Source: Methanocorpusculum sp.
Lineage (GTDB): Archaea > Halobacteriota > Methanomicrobia > Methanomicrobiales > Methanocorpusculaceae
DNA: 64,000 nucleotides
Assembly: GCF_030655665.1 (NCBI RefSeq)
Contig: NZ_JAUSPQ010000008.1
Coordinates: 62,001 to 126,000, forward strand
Direction of reading: 5' to 3'
Position 1 is the stretch's first letter. The number at the start of each line of letters is the position of its first letter. The translations under genes and the position numbers were made by a program. The notes below the pieces were generated by a model. It had not been told where the DNA came from. It ran no database searches and saw nothing but the letters and a program-made list of their open reading frames with translations. Positions 56,398-64,000 of the stretch are shown here, in pieces.

Positions 56398-57186
56398 ATG
56401 GAAAAAAGTTCAGAAGGCAGTAACGGCGGCACAAGATGTACGGTTAATGCCTTTAACGCAGGAGACGATCCTCTGGTCCGTGTCGCGGCTGAGATCCCCT
56501 CATCTAAAGAGACCGTTCTCATTGCAGGATTCCCGGGTTCCGGCCTTGTCGGGAGCATAGCCGTTCAATATCTTGTGGAATCATTATCCTTCACCCATAT
56601 TGGTGATATCGTCAGCCCGCTTCTGCCTGCCGTCTCTCTCGCGACAGCCGGCCTTGCTCAGGCTCCTCTACGTCTCTATGAAAAGGGGGGAATGCTTGTT
56701 GTTCTGTCTGATGTTCCTATCTCCGACGAGGGGTCGTGCCTGATCCCGTCCAAGCTTCTGGAATGGCTATGTGCTCGTACGGTCGTTACCGAGATCATTT
56801 TGATCGGGGGCGTTGTGACCGGCGGTGACGGTGAGCGGGTGTTCGGTGTTGCAACGACCTTGGAAGGTGTTGAAAAAATCAGACCAAATTGCCAGATACT
56901 TCCTGCCCTCAATATAACCGGTATCACCGGGGGATTCCTGACGGAAGCCTGCATGCGAAAAATACCTGCCACGGGTTTTCTTGTCGAAACAAATTTTGAT
57001 GTCGATCCGCGTGCCTCTGCAGCCGGTCTCTCAGTGATCAGCTCGATCTACAGCCTTGGACTTGATGTCGACCCTCTCATCGCGCAGGCTGATTCCATTG
57101 AGCCTATGCTTCAGAAACTTGCAGAGGATGTGAAAAAAAGTGATGTCCCCCCCACGTCGTTCGATGGGGATATAATGTATGGGTAA
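56398..57186 (+). CDS. PAC2-family (proteasome assembly chaperone-like) protein
   Basis: A 262-residue protein with the PAC2 N-terminal motif LIAGFPGSGLVGSIAVQYLV and the later GGVVTGGDGERVFGVAT. Archaeal PbaA/PbaB members belong to this family and some help proteasome assembly; others have unknown roles. No proteasome gene is adjacent. The first 40 residues are poorly conserved in appearance and the ATG at 56398 lacks a clear ribosome-binding site. Confidence 0.88.
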   Translation: MEKSSEGSNGGTRCTVNAFNAGDDPLVRVAAEIPSSKETVLIAGFPGSGLVGSIAVQYLVESLSFTHIGDIVSPLLPAVSLATAGLAQAPLRLYEKGGMLVVLSDVPISDEGSCLIPSKLLEWLCARTVVTEIILIGGVVTGGDGERVFGVATTLEGVEKIRPNCQILPALNITGITGGFLTEACMRKIPATGFLVETNFDVDPRASAAGLSVISSIYSLGLDVDPLIAQADSIEPMLQKLAEDVKKSDVPPTSFDGDIMYG

Positions 57187-57313
57187 TCCCCATTCTCCTC
57201 TTCTCCCTGTCTCATTTCTGATTCACAGACCTGATTTTGTCTCCCCCTCATTAGTGTATCTAAGGGAGAGTTTATCTTCATGAAAAACGAATAGGTTAAG
57301 GCGTTACGAACGT

Positions 57314-57388
57314 GGGCTTGTGGCTTAGCCCGGATATAGCGTCGGGCTTCTAACCCGAATGTCGGGGGTTCGAATCCCTCCAGGCCCG
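57314..57388 (+). tRNA. tRNA-Arg (anticodon UCU)
   Basis: A 75-base cloverleaf: acceptor GGGCTTG/CAGGCCC with one G-U pair, D arm with GCT...AGC, anticodon stem TCGGG/CCCGA with loop CTTCTAA (anticodon TCT at 57349-57351), and T arm GGGGG-TTCGAAT-CCCTC. Discriminator G; CCA is not encoded. No intron. It reads AGA, and possibly AGG by wobble. Confidence 0.95.
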
Positions 57389-57615
57389 TAATGCGTTTTT
57401 TTTTTGGATTTCTGACCAACATCTTTATATCATTATAAAACTATTTATTTTTGTAAGACAGTTTACGGAGGTGAACTGCCAAAAAACGTGAAAAAGCTGC
57501 AAGGGTTGTGCTAAACTTCATAGAATATGTGAAGTGATGGAATGTTGTTTGAATAATTCTGTTTTAATATCTGGGTAATTCTTTATCACGTTAATCTGCA
57601 TACATTACTGTATCC
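57389..57615. other. Intergenic region with a full-strength ribosome-binding site but no start codon
   Basis: An AT-rich promoter-like stretch (TTTATATCATTATAAAAC near 57424-57441) is followed by GGAGGTGA at 57467-57474, a full complement of the 16S rRNA end. The frame after it (57475-57537) encodes TAKKREKAARVVLNFIEYVK and stop but has no usual start codon. It may be a gene remnant or a regulatory RNA; no larger gene is seen. Confidence 0.3.
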
Positions 57616-58458
57616 ATGTCTTCAGAGGATACTTCCCCGGATCACTTTTCATCGATCAACGCTCAGCTTGATGCCGCAGAGAGGTATCTTCATGAAGGAG
57701 ATATCGATGCTTCTCTCTCTTCAATTGAAACTGCAGTATCTCAGCTATGTTGCGTAGGGTCGGGGACTCTATCTGAGATTCCCGAAGCAGATATTGCTAC
57801 TTTGGATGGTCGTCTTGCCGCGATCCTGCGGCGGTTTGCGGAAAGTTCCGGTGTCCTGCCGGAAAATTTTGATCAGGTCCTTTCTATTACGGGCGTTCCC
57901 GAATCTCTTCGTAGTGTGTTTGCCGAAAGATCTTCGGACTCACTCTCTGCAGAGGAGATCGTAGAGGTCCTGCAGATCATCTACACTGCGCCTGATGAAA
58001 TATCAGAGGATCCGAGGGATGATATATCGATTCTAAAAACCCTGACAGATATCCTGATCGGGCAGAAAACAGTTTCCGACGTAATCTTTTCGGAAAATGG
58101 GGGATATGATATGCTCGCAGTAACCGCAACCCCCTATCTGATCACCGGTGCTGTTTACGTATATGGCGATGAGGGGGAAGCAGAGGCGAAGATCCCGGAT
58201 ATGCTTGAGGGCCCTGTCAAACGCCTTGTGAGGCTTTTGTTCTCCTTGCTGACCTCTGCGTTCATCTCGGGTCTTCTCCTTCTTATCGTTCGGCGTATTC
58301 TTGCAGCGCGAAGGATGCGACCTGGTGTTGTTGAGAATGCGGCCTTTGCGGCCTCTGTCCTTTCTCTCACAGCGGCAAACATCCCTATGATACTCGAAGG
58401 CTTACGAGCTGCAGTTCATGAACTGGAGGAACTGCGGTCTCTGATCATAACTTCGTAA
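57616..58458 (+). CDS. Hypothetical membrane protein with helical N-terminus
   Basis: A 280-residue protein of no recognised family. The first 190 residues are acidic and helical and start with a TPR-like pair (LDAAERYLHEGDIDASLSSI). Two hydrophobic segments follow (about 200-232 and 245-265) separated by a basic loop (RRILAARRMRPG). No signal peptide. Its 3' end overlaps the convergent DRG gene by 14 bases. Confidence 0.7.
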   Translation: MSSEDTSPDHFSSINAQLDAAERYLHEGDIDASLSSIETAVSQLCCVGSGTLSEIPEADIATLDGRLAAILRRFAESSGVLPENFDQVLSITGVPESLRSVFAERSSDSLSAEEIVEVLQIIYTAPDEISEDPRDDISILKTLTDILIGQKTVSDVIFSENGGYDMLAVTATPYLITGAVYVYGDEGEAEAKIPDMLEGPVKRLVRLLFSLLTSAFISGLLLLIVRRILAARRMRPGVVENAAFAASVLSLTAANIPMILEGLRAAVHELEELRSLIITS

Positions 58459-59557
58459 CGATTGTTACGATATCATTATCCTCGACCACATGCTTTAGAC
58501 CAACCTTGGCCGCATCATGCTTGACTGAGGTTCCCCAGATCTTCGCATATCTGAACTGATCAACGAAATCACGGTGAAGTCTGTGACAGATATCCTCAAT
58601 CGTACTTCCTTCACGCATGATCATCGGCTCTTCCATATCTGCATCTTCGCCATACGGCTTCATGTAGATCCTGACGAAACCGAGGTGGTCGTAGATTGCA
58701 TCCTGTAACTCCTGGATATGGTAGCCTTTATGTGCGGAGATCATGATCGGGTCGACACCGTATTTCTCCCGCATATGTTCTTCTACCTCTTCCCGCTGTG
58801 CCTCACTGATCAAATCCACTTTGTTGATAGCGATGAATGCCGGGATGTAAAGCCTGTTTCCCTGCATTGCATCCACGAGGTCATCCTGGTTTATGGTACT
58901 GCCGCGCATCAGAACATCAGCGTTCATGATTTTATTTTCGGAAAGAATGGCGCGGACTTCCTCAAGTCCGAGTTTTACTGCACCGACCCTGTTCAGTCTG
59001 ATACCTCCCCCTCCGGTCTTTTTGATGGTAATATCCGGCTTCGGTTTGTTAATCCGGATGCCTGCGTCGTATAGTTCCTGCATCAGCACATCCACATGCA
59101 CTGCGTTGAATACATCGCCCAGAATCACGATCAGGTCAGCCGTTCGAACGACGGCGATAACTTCCTTTCCCCTGCCTTTACCCATCGCAGCACCGGCAAT
59201 CAGTCCGGGGATATCCAGGATCTGGATCTTTGCGCCTTTGTATTCCATCAGTCCTGGAACTACGGTGAGCGTGGTGAATGCGTAGGAAGCAGTTTCACTC
59301 TGCGCTCCGGTAAGTTTATTCAAGAGTGTCGATTTACCGACTGATGGAAATCCAACCAGAACGATAGTTCCGTCTCCGGATTTCTTTACTGCAAACCCCT
59401 CTCCCCCGCCTACAGACTTAATTGCACGCAGAATCATGTCGTCTTTTATTTTAGCGAGTTTCGCTTTCAGACGCCCAATGTGCTGCGAGGTTGCTTTGTT
59501 GTATTTGGTATTTTTTATTTCGTCCTCAATTGAGCGAATATCTTCTTCGAGTCCCAT
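58445..59557 (-). CDS. DRG-family GTP-binding protein (OBG-type G domain plus TGS)
   Basis: A 370-residue GTPase of the developmentally regulated GTP-binding protein family, linked to ribosomes and translation in archaea and eukaryotes. G1 GFPSVGKST, G3 DIPGLIAGAAMGKGRG and G4 NKVD are intact; a C-terminal TGS domain (about 295-370) follows. An N-terminal helical region (about 1-50) precedes the G domain. The length matches the family. Confidence 0.95.
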   Translation of the reverse strand: MGLEEDIRSIEDEIKNTKYNKATSQHIGRLKAKLAKIKDDMILRAIKSVGGGEGFAVKKSGDGTIVLVGFPSVGKSTLLNKLTGAQSETASYAFTTLTVVPGLMEYKGAKIQILDIPGLIAGAAMGKGRGKEVIAVVRTADLIVILGDVFNAVHVDVLMQELYDAGIRINKPKPDITIKKTGGGGIRLNRVGAVKLGLEEVRAILSENKIMNADVLMRGSTINQDDLVDAMQGNRLYIPAFIAINKVDLISEAQREEVEEHMREKYGVDPIMISAHKGYHIQELQDAIYDHLGFVRIYMKPYGEDADMEEPMIMREGSTIEDICHRLHRDFVDQFRYAKIWGTSVKHDAAKVGLKHVVEDNDIVTIVTKL

Positions 59558-59648
59558 AGTGTCTATATTTATTGGTATTGGGATATGATGAAGATATGCA
59601 GACGTATTATCTTAGAATTTCTTTGGATGGTACCTTACACTTCGTCAT

Positions 59649-59659
59649 CTATAAATATT
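59649..59659 (+). promoter_or_regulatory. TATA box of the tRNA-Glu gene
   Basis: CTATAAATATT about 33-43 bases before the mature tRNA 5' end, consistent with a transcription start some 10 bases ahead of the tRNA and later RNase P trimming. Confidence 0.5.
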
Positions 59660-59691
59660 CATGGTGTTAATCTTATTACGCACTTTTGTCT

Positions 59692-59764
59692 GCTGATATA
59701 GTGTAGTGGCCAATCATGCCGGCCTCTCACGCCGGCGACTGGGGTTCGAATCCCCATATCAGCA
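59692..59764 (+). tRNA. tRNA-Glu (anticodon CUC)
   Basis: A 73-base cloverleaf: acceptor GCTGATA/TATCAGC, anticodon stem CCGGC/GCCGG with loop CTCTCAC (anticodon CTC at 59726-59728), T arm with GGGGTTCGAATCCCC. Discriminator A, CCA not encoded, no intron. The D arm contains TAGTGTAGTGG as in other Glu tRNAs. Confidence 0.95.
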
Positions 59765-59952
59765 CTCTTTTCTGAAGTTCAACGTTCCAAAGTTTTTGAC
59801 GAGGAAAATTGTTAGACTCTTTTTTTTTTCTGAAAATGATGAACTGACAACAGAGAAAAAGATCAGATTGATACTGGTAAGTGTAGCGGGTGATCAATAT
59901 TCATGTATATTTATAGTATGGTGATTGAACAATAACTCTAAAGGAAATTATC

Positions 59953-60591
59953 ATGAATTCTGATTGTAATAATGTCCTAGATTACCATTTTCTTGTAGAA
60001 TCTGCCCTATCACTTGGCGCTGCCGATGCAAAGGTCATTCCGACTTCCGACGTTATTGTCGAAAACCGTGTCGCACTCAAGTGCCGTTCGGGCTGTATCG
60101 GGTACGGGAAAAAGCTGACTTGTCCGCCGCATGTACCAACACCGGATGAGTTCAGGAAAATTTTATCAGAGTACGGGTATGCCCTGCTTGTCAAATTTAT
60201 TTCTCCAGCTAACGCTGAACCGGATGTCATATGTTCGATATATCGCTACTGGCTTGATCCGAAAGCTCCGGCGGACAGGAAAGAGAAGGCAGAGCAGTTT
60301 TGGAAGGATCACTTCAATGGGACCGGTTCGTTTGCGCCCATGATGCTTGAGCTGGAGCGAATTGCATTTAATGCCGGCAATGTCTTTGCACTGGCTTTTA
60401 TTAACGGCTCCTGCCGGTTGTGTGAAACATGCAATGTTAAAGGTGGAATATGTGTCCACCCGACGCAGGCAAGAATTCCGGAACATGCTGTTGGAATCAA
60501 TATGGTAAAAACGGCGGAAAATGCCGGGATGTCTATCCGCTTTCCGGTGCAGGAGCACCCTGAACTGATGGCAATCCTGCTTATAGACTAA
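59953..60591 (+). CDS. DUF2284-family predicted metal-binding protein
   Basis: A 212-residue protein of the DUF2284 (COG5423) family. CRSGCIGYGKKLTCPPH and CRLCETCNVKGGICVHP give about seven cysteines that probably bind an Fe-S cluster or metal. The function is unknown. A metallo-beta-lactamase gene follows 15 bases later, so the two form an operon. Confidence 0.88.
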   Translation: MNSDCNNVLDYHFLVESALSLGAADAKVIPTSDVIVENRVALKCRSGCIGYGKKLTCPPHVPTPDEFRKILSEYGYALLVKFISPANAEPDVICSIYRYWLDPKAPADRKEKAEQFWKDHFNGTGSFAPMMLELERIAFNAGNVFALAFINGSCRLCETCNVKGGICVHPTQARIPEHAVGINMVKTAENAGMSIRFPVQEHPELMAILLID

Positions 60592-60606
60592 ATCAGTGGA
60601 TTATTT

Positions 60607-61533
60607 ATGGAATTCAAGCTGAAACCTGCTGATCGCGTGGAAATCACCGTTCTGGTCGATAACTACATCGATATCTTTGTACCGCCCGCAACCCCTGTCG
60701 ATCGGAGGTTGCTTTTCGATCCGCATCGTGAAATCATAGCCGAACATGGATTTTCCTGCCTTGTAAGGATATTTTCCGGTAAAGAGGAGCACACTGTTCT
60801 CCTTGATGCTGGTTTGTCCCGTGAATGCATGGCGTGGAATGCTCGTCAGCTTGGCATCTCCCTGCAGTCGGTTGAGGCCGTTGTTTTAAGCCACGGGCAC
60901 TTTGATCATACAGGTGGTCTTTACGATTTTTTCTCCGGTGAAAACGGGAAGATTCCATTTGTTTTCCATCCGGATGCACTGCTGCTTCGCCGGTTTAGCA
61001 CTCCGAATGGTCCTGTTGAACTGCCGCGGATTGATGCTGAATCACTAAAAAATGCCGGGGCTGAAATGCTTTCAAGAAGTGACCCGTCAAGCCTCGCAGA
61101 CGGTTATATGTTTGTAACGGGCGAGGTGGAAAGAACGGTTGAATTCGAGACGGGGATGCCGGGAATGGAGATAAAAAGGGATGATACATGGATGCCTGAC
61201 CTGATTTTGGATGATCAGGCAATTGTTATACATATAAAAGGAAGGGGTCTTATTATCATAAGTGGCTGTGCTCATGCCGGAATAGTGAATACTGTTGAAT
61301 ACGCTAAAAAAATCACCGGCGTTCGTAGTGTCTGTGCAGTGATGGGTGGGTTCCATCTTACTGGACAGGTCTTTGAACCAAGAATCAAGCCGACGATAGA
61401 CGCGATGAAGGCAGCCAATCCTGATTATATAATCCCTATGCATTGCACAGGCTGGAAAGCGATTAACAGTTTTATGGCTTCAATGCCGGAGAAATGCATC
61501 TTAAACACAGTCGGGACAACCTATGTGTTCTGA
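60607..61533 (+). CDS. Metallo-beta-lactamase-fold hydrolase (COG1237 type)
   Basis: A 308-residue MBL-fold protein with VLSHGHFDHTGGLYDFF (HxHxDH), GCAHAGIVNTVEYA and late MHCTGWKA giving the metal ligands. It matches the COG1237 group, some of which are annotated as beta-ribofuranosylaminobenzene phosphate-related enzymes of methanopterin metabolism, though that link is weak. It follows the DUF2284 gene and is convergent with nothing until the trp operon. Confidence 0.85.
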   Translation: MEFKLKPADRVEITVLVDNYIDIFVPPATPVDRRLLFDPHREIIAEHGFSCLVRIFSGKEEHTVLLDAGLSRECMAWNARQLGISLQSVEAVVLSHGHFDHTGGLYDFFSGENGKIPFVFHPDALLLRRFSTPNGPVELPRIDAESLKNAGAEMLSRSDPSSLADGYMFVTGEVERTVEFETGMPGMEIKRDDTWMPDLILDDQAIVIHIKGRGLIIISGCAHAGIVNTVEYAKKITGVRSVCAVMGGFHLTGQVFEPRIKPTIDAMKAANPDYIIPMHCTGWKAINSFMASMPEKCILNTVGTTYVF

Positions 61534-61774
61534 ATTTCAAAATCTCAACGGCATTTTTTATGGAATGTTGCCGTTCTGAAGAGTCTCCCAAAAATGACTG
61601 AGTAAAGCAGGCAGCGCTCGGATTCAAATAGGGACTATTGGGATACCTAAATGGTGATCCCCAATATATCATCAGAATAACAATATTTTTGGCGCGTTTT
61701 TCTCTTCTTTCTAAGTCAGCCTGATTATTCTGAGACGGTCTATTTTATTTTGTGGCACGCCATAATCAAATTAT
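61534..61774. other. Intergenic region ahead of the trp operon
   Basis: About 240 bases with no gene. TATTGGG (61636-61642) and CCCAATA (61660-61666) form a 7-base stem with a 17-base loop, perhaps a terminator or processing site of the upstream operon. AT-rich sequence with T runs follows up to the trp operator. Confidence 0.35.
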
Positions 61775-61802
61775 TTGTACAGTAATGTATATATGTGTAC
61801 AA
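61775..61802 (+). promoter_or_regulatory. Paired TGTACA operator (TRP boxes) with internal TATA element
   Basis: TTGTACA (61775-61781) and TGTACAA (61796-61802) form a perfect 7-base inverted pair; the two TGTACA cores are 20 bases apart, about two helical turns. TATATAT (61788-61794) lies between them. TGTACA is the TRP box bound by TrpY in Methanothermobacter, so a TrpY-like repressor probably blocks TBP access here when tryptophan is plentiful. No trpY gene is in the window. Confidence 0.7.
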
Positions 61803-61865
61803 CACACAACACTTATTGTGAATCATGACAAAAATCAACTACAACAGGATTGTGATGCCGGTGGA

Positions 61866-63401
61866 ATGGATACTGGTATAACCCAGGAAATCGGTCAGAA
61901 CTCGTTTTTCCCATCATTAGATGAGTTAAAATGTATCAATAAGACCTTATCGGCTCATACGCTGATTCCCGTCTACCATACCTTTGCTGATCCAGGTATT
62001 TCACCAGCATCTGCTTATGAGGTACTCAGAGAAAAATATGGTTTTCTGCTCGAATCAATAGAAGGAAACGAACGAAATGCACGATACTCAGTTATAGGGA
62101 CTGGTCTTCTGATGCATATCACTGCCGATCCCGACCTTCACATAACTGGAAAATACAATCCAGCCGAGAAGTTCGAAGGTCGAAATGTGTCAGCGGAATC
62201 ATTCAACGAATTTTTACGCTGCATCAAGTATCAAAGTCCGGACATCCCTGGATATGCCGGAGGTCTTGCCGGATACTTCTCGTATGATCTGGCGCTCAAG
62301 ACTCTTGAGGTGCCCGGCATTAAAGAAAAAATGCGGGATTTCCCTCTTGCCGAGTTCATGATGCCGGAAGCATATGTTATATTCGATCACGTTCGGGGGA
62401 CCATTACCATTCTCAGGTTTTTGTTCGGAGAAGATCCCAAAGATATCGAATCAGGATACACCGAGGCTCTCCACCTGATCTCCGCAATGGAAAATACTCT
62501 CTGCAGAACGGTGTCCCTTCAAAAAGAAGAGAACTGTCTCTCGTTTGGAAAAAAGTTCAATATCGAATCAGAGTATACATCTGATTTCTCGGAAAACGAG
62601 TTCGAAGAACTCGTTAGAACTGCAAAAGAGTACATTCTCAACGGGGATATCTTCCAGGTCGTCATCTCCAAACAATGCGCTGTACCCTATGACGGCGATC
62701 CCTTCAAGATATATCGGCAGATGAGAAGACTGAATCCAAGTCCCTATATGTATTTCATGGATTTCTCCGACAAACAGGTCATCGGTGCAAGTCCCGAAAT
62801 GCTGATAAAAGTGGAAGGCCGCGAGGTCACCTCAGTTCCGATTGCTGGGACCAGAAAACGCGGGAAAGATGCACGAGAGGATTCCGAACTCGAAAAGGAA
62901 CTCTTAGCAGATAAAAAAGAGTGCGCCGAACACCTGATGCTTGTCGATCTTTCGAGAAACGATATTGGTCGTGTCTGCAAATATGGAAGTGTTCGGGTAA
63001 CCGGGTTCATGTCGGTTGAAAAATTCTCCCATGTTCAGCACATCGTATCAACCGTTGAGGGAATCCTTTTGGACGACCAGACTCCATTTGATGCCTTCAT
63101 GTCGTGTTTTCCTGCCGGTACCGTCTCTGGAGCGCCAAAAATACGCGCCATGCAGATCATCAACGAACTTGAACCTTCATCCCGAGGGCTGTATGCCGGG
63201 GCAGTCGGCTACCTCGGATTTAACGGAAATCTGGATTTTGCGATCCTTATCCGAACCGTTGTGGTAAAAGACAAAACAGCATATTTCCAGTCAGGAGCAG
63301 GTATTGTCGCAGATTCCAATCCTGAATCCGAATTTACCGAGTCAGAAAACAAGGCCGCAAGCATGAAGGCCGCCATCGAATCAGCAGGTGAAAGCGCATG
63401 A
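61866..63401 (+). CDS. trpE: Anthranilate synthase component I
   Basis: A 511-residue chorismate-using enzyme that makes anthranilate with TrpG. LLES in the N-terminal part is the tryptophan feedback-binding motif, and the C-terminal domain has PVAGTRKRG-type PIAGTRKRGKDAREDSELE and FPAGTVSGAPKIRAM. The ATG at 61866 (MDTGITQEIGQNS) is chosen because upstream codons (from 61752) run through the operator. The distance from TATA to this start leaves a leader of about 45 bases. Confidence 0.95.
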   Translation: MDTGITQEIGQNSFFPSLDELKCINKTLSAHTLIPVYHTFADPGISPASAYEVLREKYGFLLESIEGNERNARYSVIGTGLLMHITADPDLHITGKYNPAEKFEGRNVSAESFNEFLRCIKYQSPDIPGYAGGLAGYFSYDLALKTLEVPGIKEKMRDFPLAEFMMPEAYVIFDHVRGTITILRFLFGEDPKDIESGYTEALHLISAMENTLCRTVSLQKEENCLSFGKKFNIESEYTSDFSENEFEELVRTAKEYILNGDIFQVVISKQCAVPYDGDPFKIYRQMRRLNPSPYMYFMDFSDKQVIGASPEMLIKVEGREVTSVPIAGTRKRGKDAREDSELEKELLADKKECAEHLMLVDLSRNDIGRVCKYGSVRVTGFMSVEKFSHVQHIVSTVEGILLDDQTPFDAFMSCFPAGTVSGAPKIRAMQIINELEPSSRGLYAGAVGYLGFNGNLDFAILIRTVVVKDKTAYFQSGAGIVADSNPESEFTESENKAASMKAAIESAGESA

Positions 63402-63976
63402 ACGTTCTGGTAATCGACTGTTACGACAGTTTCACCTACAATCTCTGTCAGCAGATAGGGTATCTTGGGGCCGAGCCGATCGTTGTTAAAAATGATCGTA
63501 GGTGTGATCTTCCGGATGCATCCGAGTTTGACCGGATAGTTCTTTCCCCCGGTCCCGGAAAACCGGAGGACTCCGGGCTCTGTCTGGAGATCCTGGAAAC
63601 CTATGCAAAAGAGATCCCCACACTTGGGATTTGTCTTGGGCATCAGGCGATATGCCACTTCTTCGGAGGAAAAGTCATCCGGACCGGTAAACCAGTTCAC
63701 GGCATGACCTCAGAGATCCTGCATGACGGGAGCGGACTCTTTACCGAAGTGAAGAATCCTTTCCGGGCAACCCGTTATCACTCGCTCGCAGCAGAGGAGT
63801 CATCGCTTCCTTCCTGCCTGTCAGTTTCGGCACGAAGCAAAGACGACGGGATGATCATGGCAGTTTCCCACAAGGAATATCCGGTGTTCGGACTTCAGTT
63901 CCACCCCGAAAGTTTTCTCACAGAATCCGGTAATCAAATCATGAAAAATTTCCTGGACATAGGAGTGGTTAGATGA
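63398..63976 (+). CDS. trpG: Anthranilate synthase component II (glutamine amidotransferase)
   Basis: A 192-residue class I amidotransferase supplying ammonia to TrpE. SPGPGKPEDSG, the nucleophile in GICLGHQAICHFFGG, and the His-Glu pair in LQFHPESFLTESG are all present. It overlaps trpE by 4 bases (ATGA), so the two are coupled translationally, and overlaps the next gene in the same way. Confidence 0.97.
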   Translation: MNVLVIDCYDSFTYNLCQQIGYLGAEPIVVKNDRRCDLPDASEFDRIVLSPGPGKPEDSGLCLEILETYAKEIPTLGICLGHQAICHFFGGKVIRTGKPVHGMTSEILHDGSGLFTEVKNPFRATRYHSLAAEESSLPSCLSVSARSKDDGMIMAVSHKEYPVFGLQFHPESFLTESGNQIMKNFLDIGVVR

Positions 63977-64000
63977 TCGCAGAATGCATAAAAAAAGCCT
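63973..64000 (+). CDS. Start of a third trp-operon gene (cut by the window edge)
   Basis: An ATG at 63973 overlapping the trpG stop as ATGA begins an open frame reading MIAECIKKA before the window ends. By operon order it is most likely trpD (anthranilate phosphoribosyltransferase) or another trp gene. Nine codons are too few to decide. Confidence 0.55.

Overview
The window comes from a methanogenic archaeon, most likely of the order Methanomicrobiales and Methanocorpusculum-like. The order follows from a methanogenesis marker 12 protein, a four-subunit pyruvate:ferredoxin oxidoreductase, archaeal translation genes (EF-1alpha followed by ribosomal protein S10, archaeal-type LeuRS), AT-rich TATA elements about 25-30 nt from many start codons, and tRNAs without encoded CCA. 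The genus is an inference from overall resemblance. The sequence is mostly of moderate GC, with one clearly AT-richer block at about 28.3-36.4 kb.

Layout. 1-3.8 kb: the end of a phenylacetate-CoA ligase-type gene with its ACT-domain partner, then (minus strand) an Hps-RraA fusion followed by a TPR protein. 4.3-8.6 kb: an archaeal partner-switching module made of a cytoplasmic beta-helix-like protein fused to an RsbW-type ATPase, a STAS antagonist, and a membrane-anchored PP2C/SpoIIE phosphatase. 8.7-12.5 kb: a membrane hydrolase-like protein, a nitroreductase, a methyltransferase and a TraB-family protein. 12.5-14.8 kb: a YkgJ-type cysteine-cluster protein and the divergent cobT/cobS pair. 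15.2-16.9 kb: EF-1alpha and S10. 17.1-18.7 kb: an Agl23-type membrane protein. 18.8-23.5 kb: a 1576-residue DUF4011/superfamily 1 helicase/nuclease-like protein. 23.6-25.8 kb: an amino-acid-type ABC transporter with no binding protein beside it.

26.9-38 kb is a surface-glycan region: ManC, two Gmd paralogues, GDP-fucose synthase, a GT11 fucosyltransferase-like enzyme, two GT4 enzymes, an FkbM methyltransferase and a Wzx-type flippase. Together they can convert mannose-1-phosphate to GDP-L-fucose and assemble and export a fucose-containing glycan. 38-47 kb is central metabolism: threonine synthase, porCDAB, methanogenesis marker 12, a DnaJ-like protein and S-adenosylhomocysteine hydrolase. 47-57 kb: a tandem patatin pair, hisF-methyltransferase-hisI, a PIN-ATPase-KH protein, leuS and a PAC2 protein. 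57-64 kb: two tRNA genes (Arg-UCU, Glu-CUC), a DRG-type GTPase, a DUF2284/metallo-beta-lactamase pair, and the start of a trp operon (trpE, trpG and the first codons of a third gene) behind a pair of TGTACA boxes that match known TrpY operators.

The best candidate for an under-described system is the partner-switching module at 4.3-8.6 kb. Archaea have no sigma factors, so its output must differ from the bacterial paradigm, and its kinase carries a long beta-helix-like sensor or scaffold with no secretion signal. No CRISPR array, insertion sequence, prophage or rRNA gene was seen.
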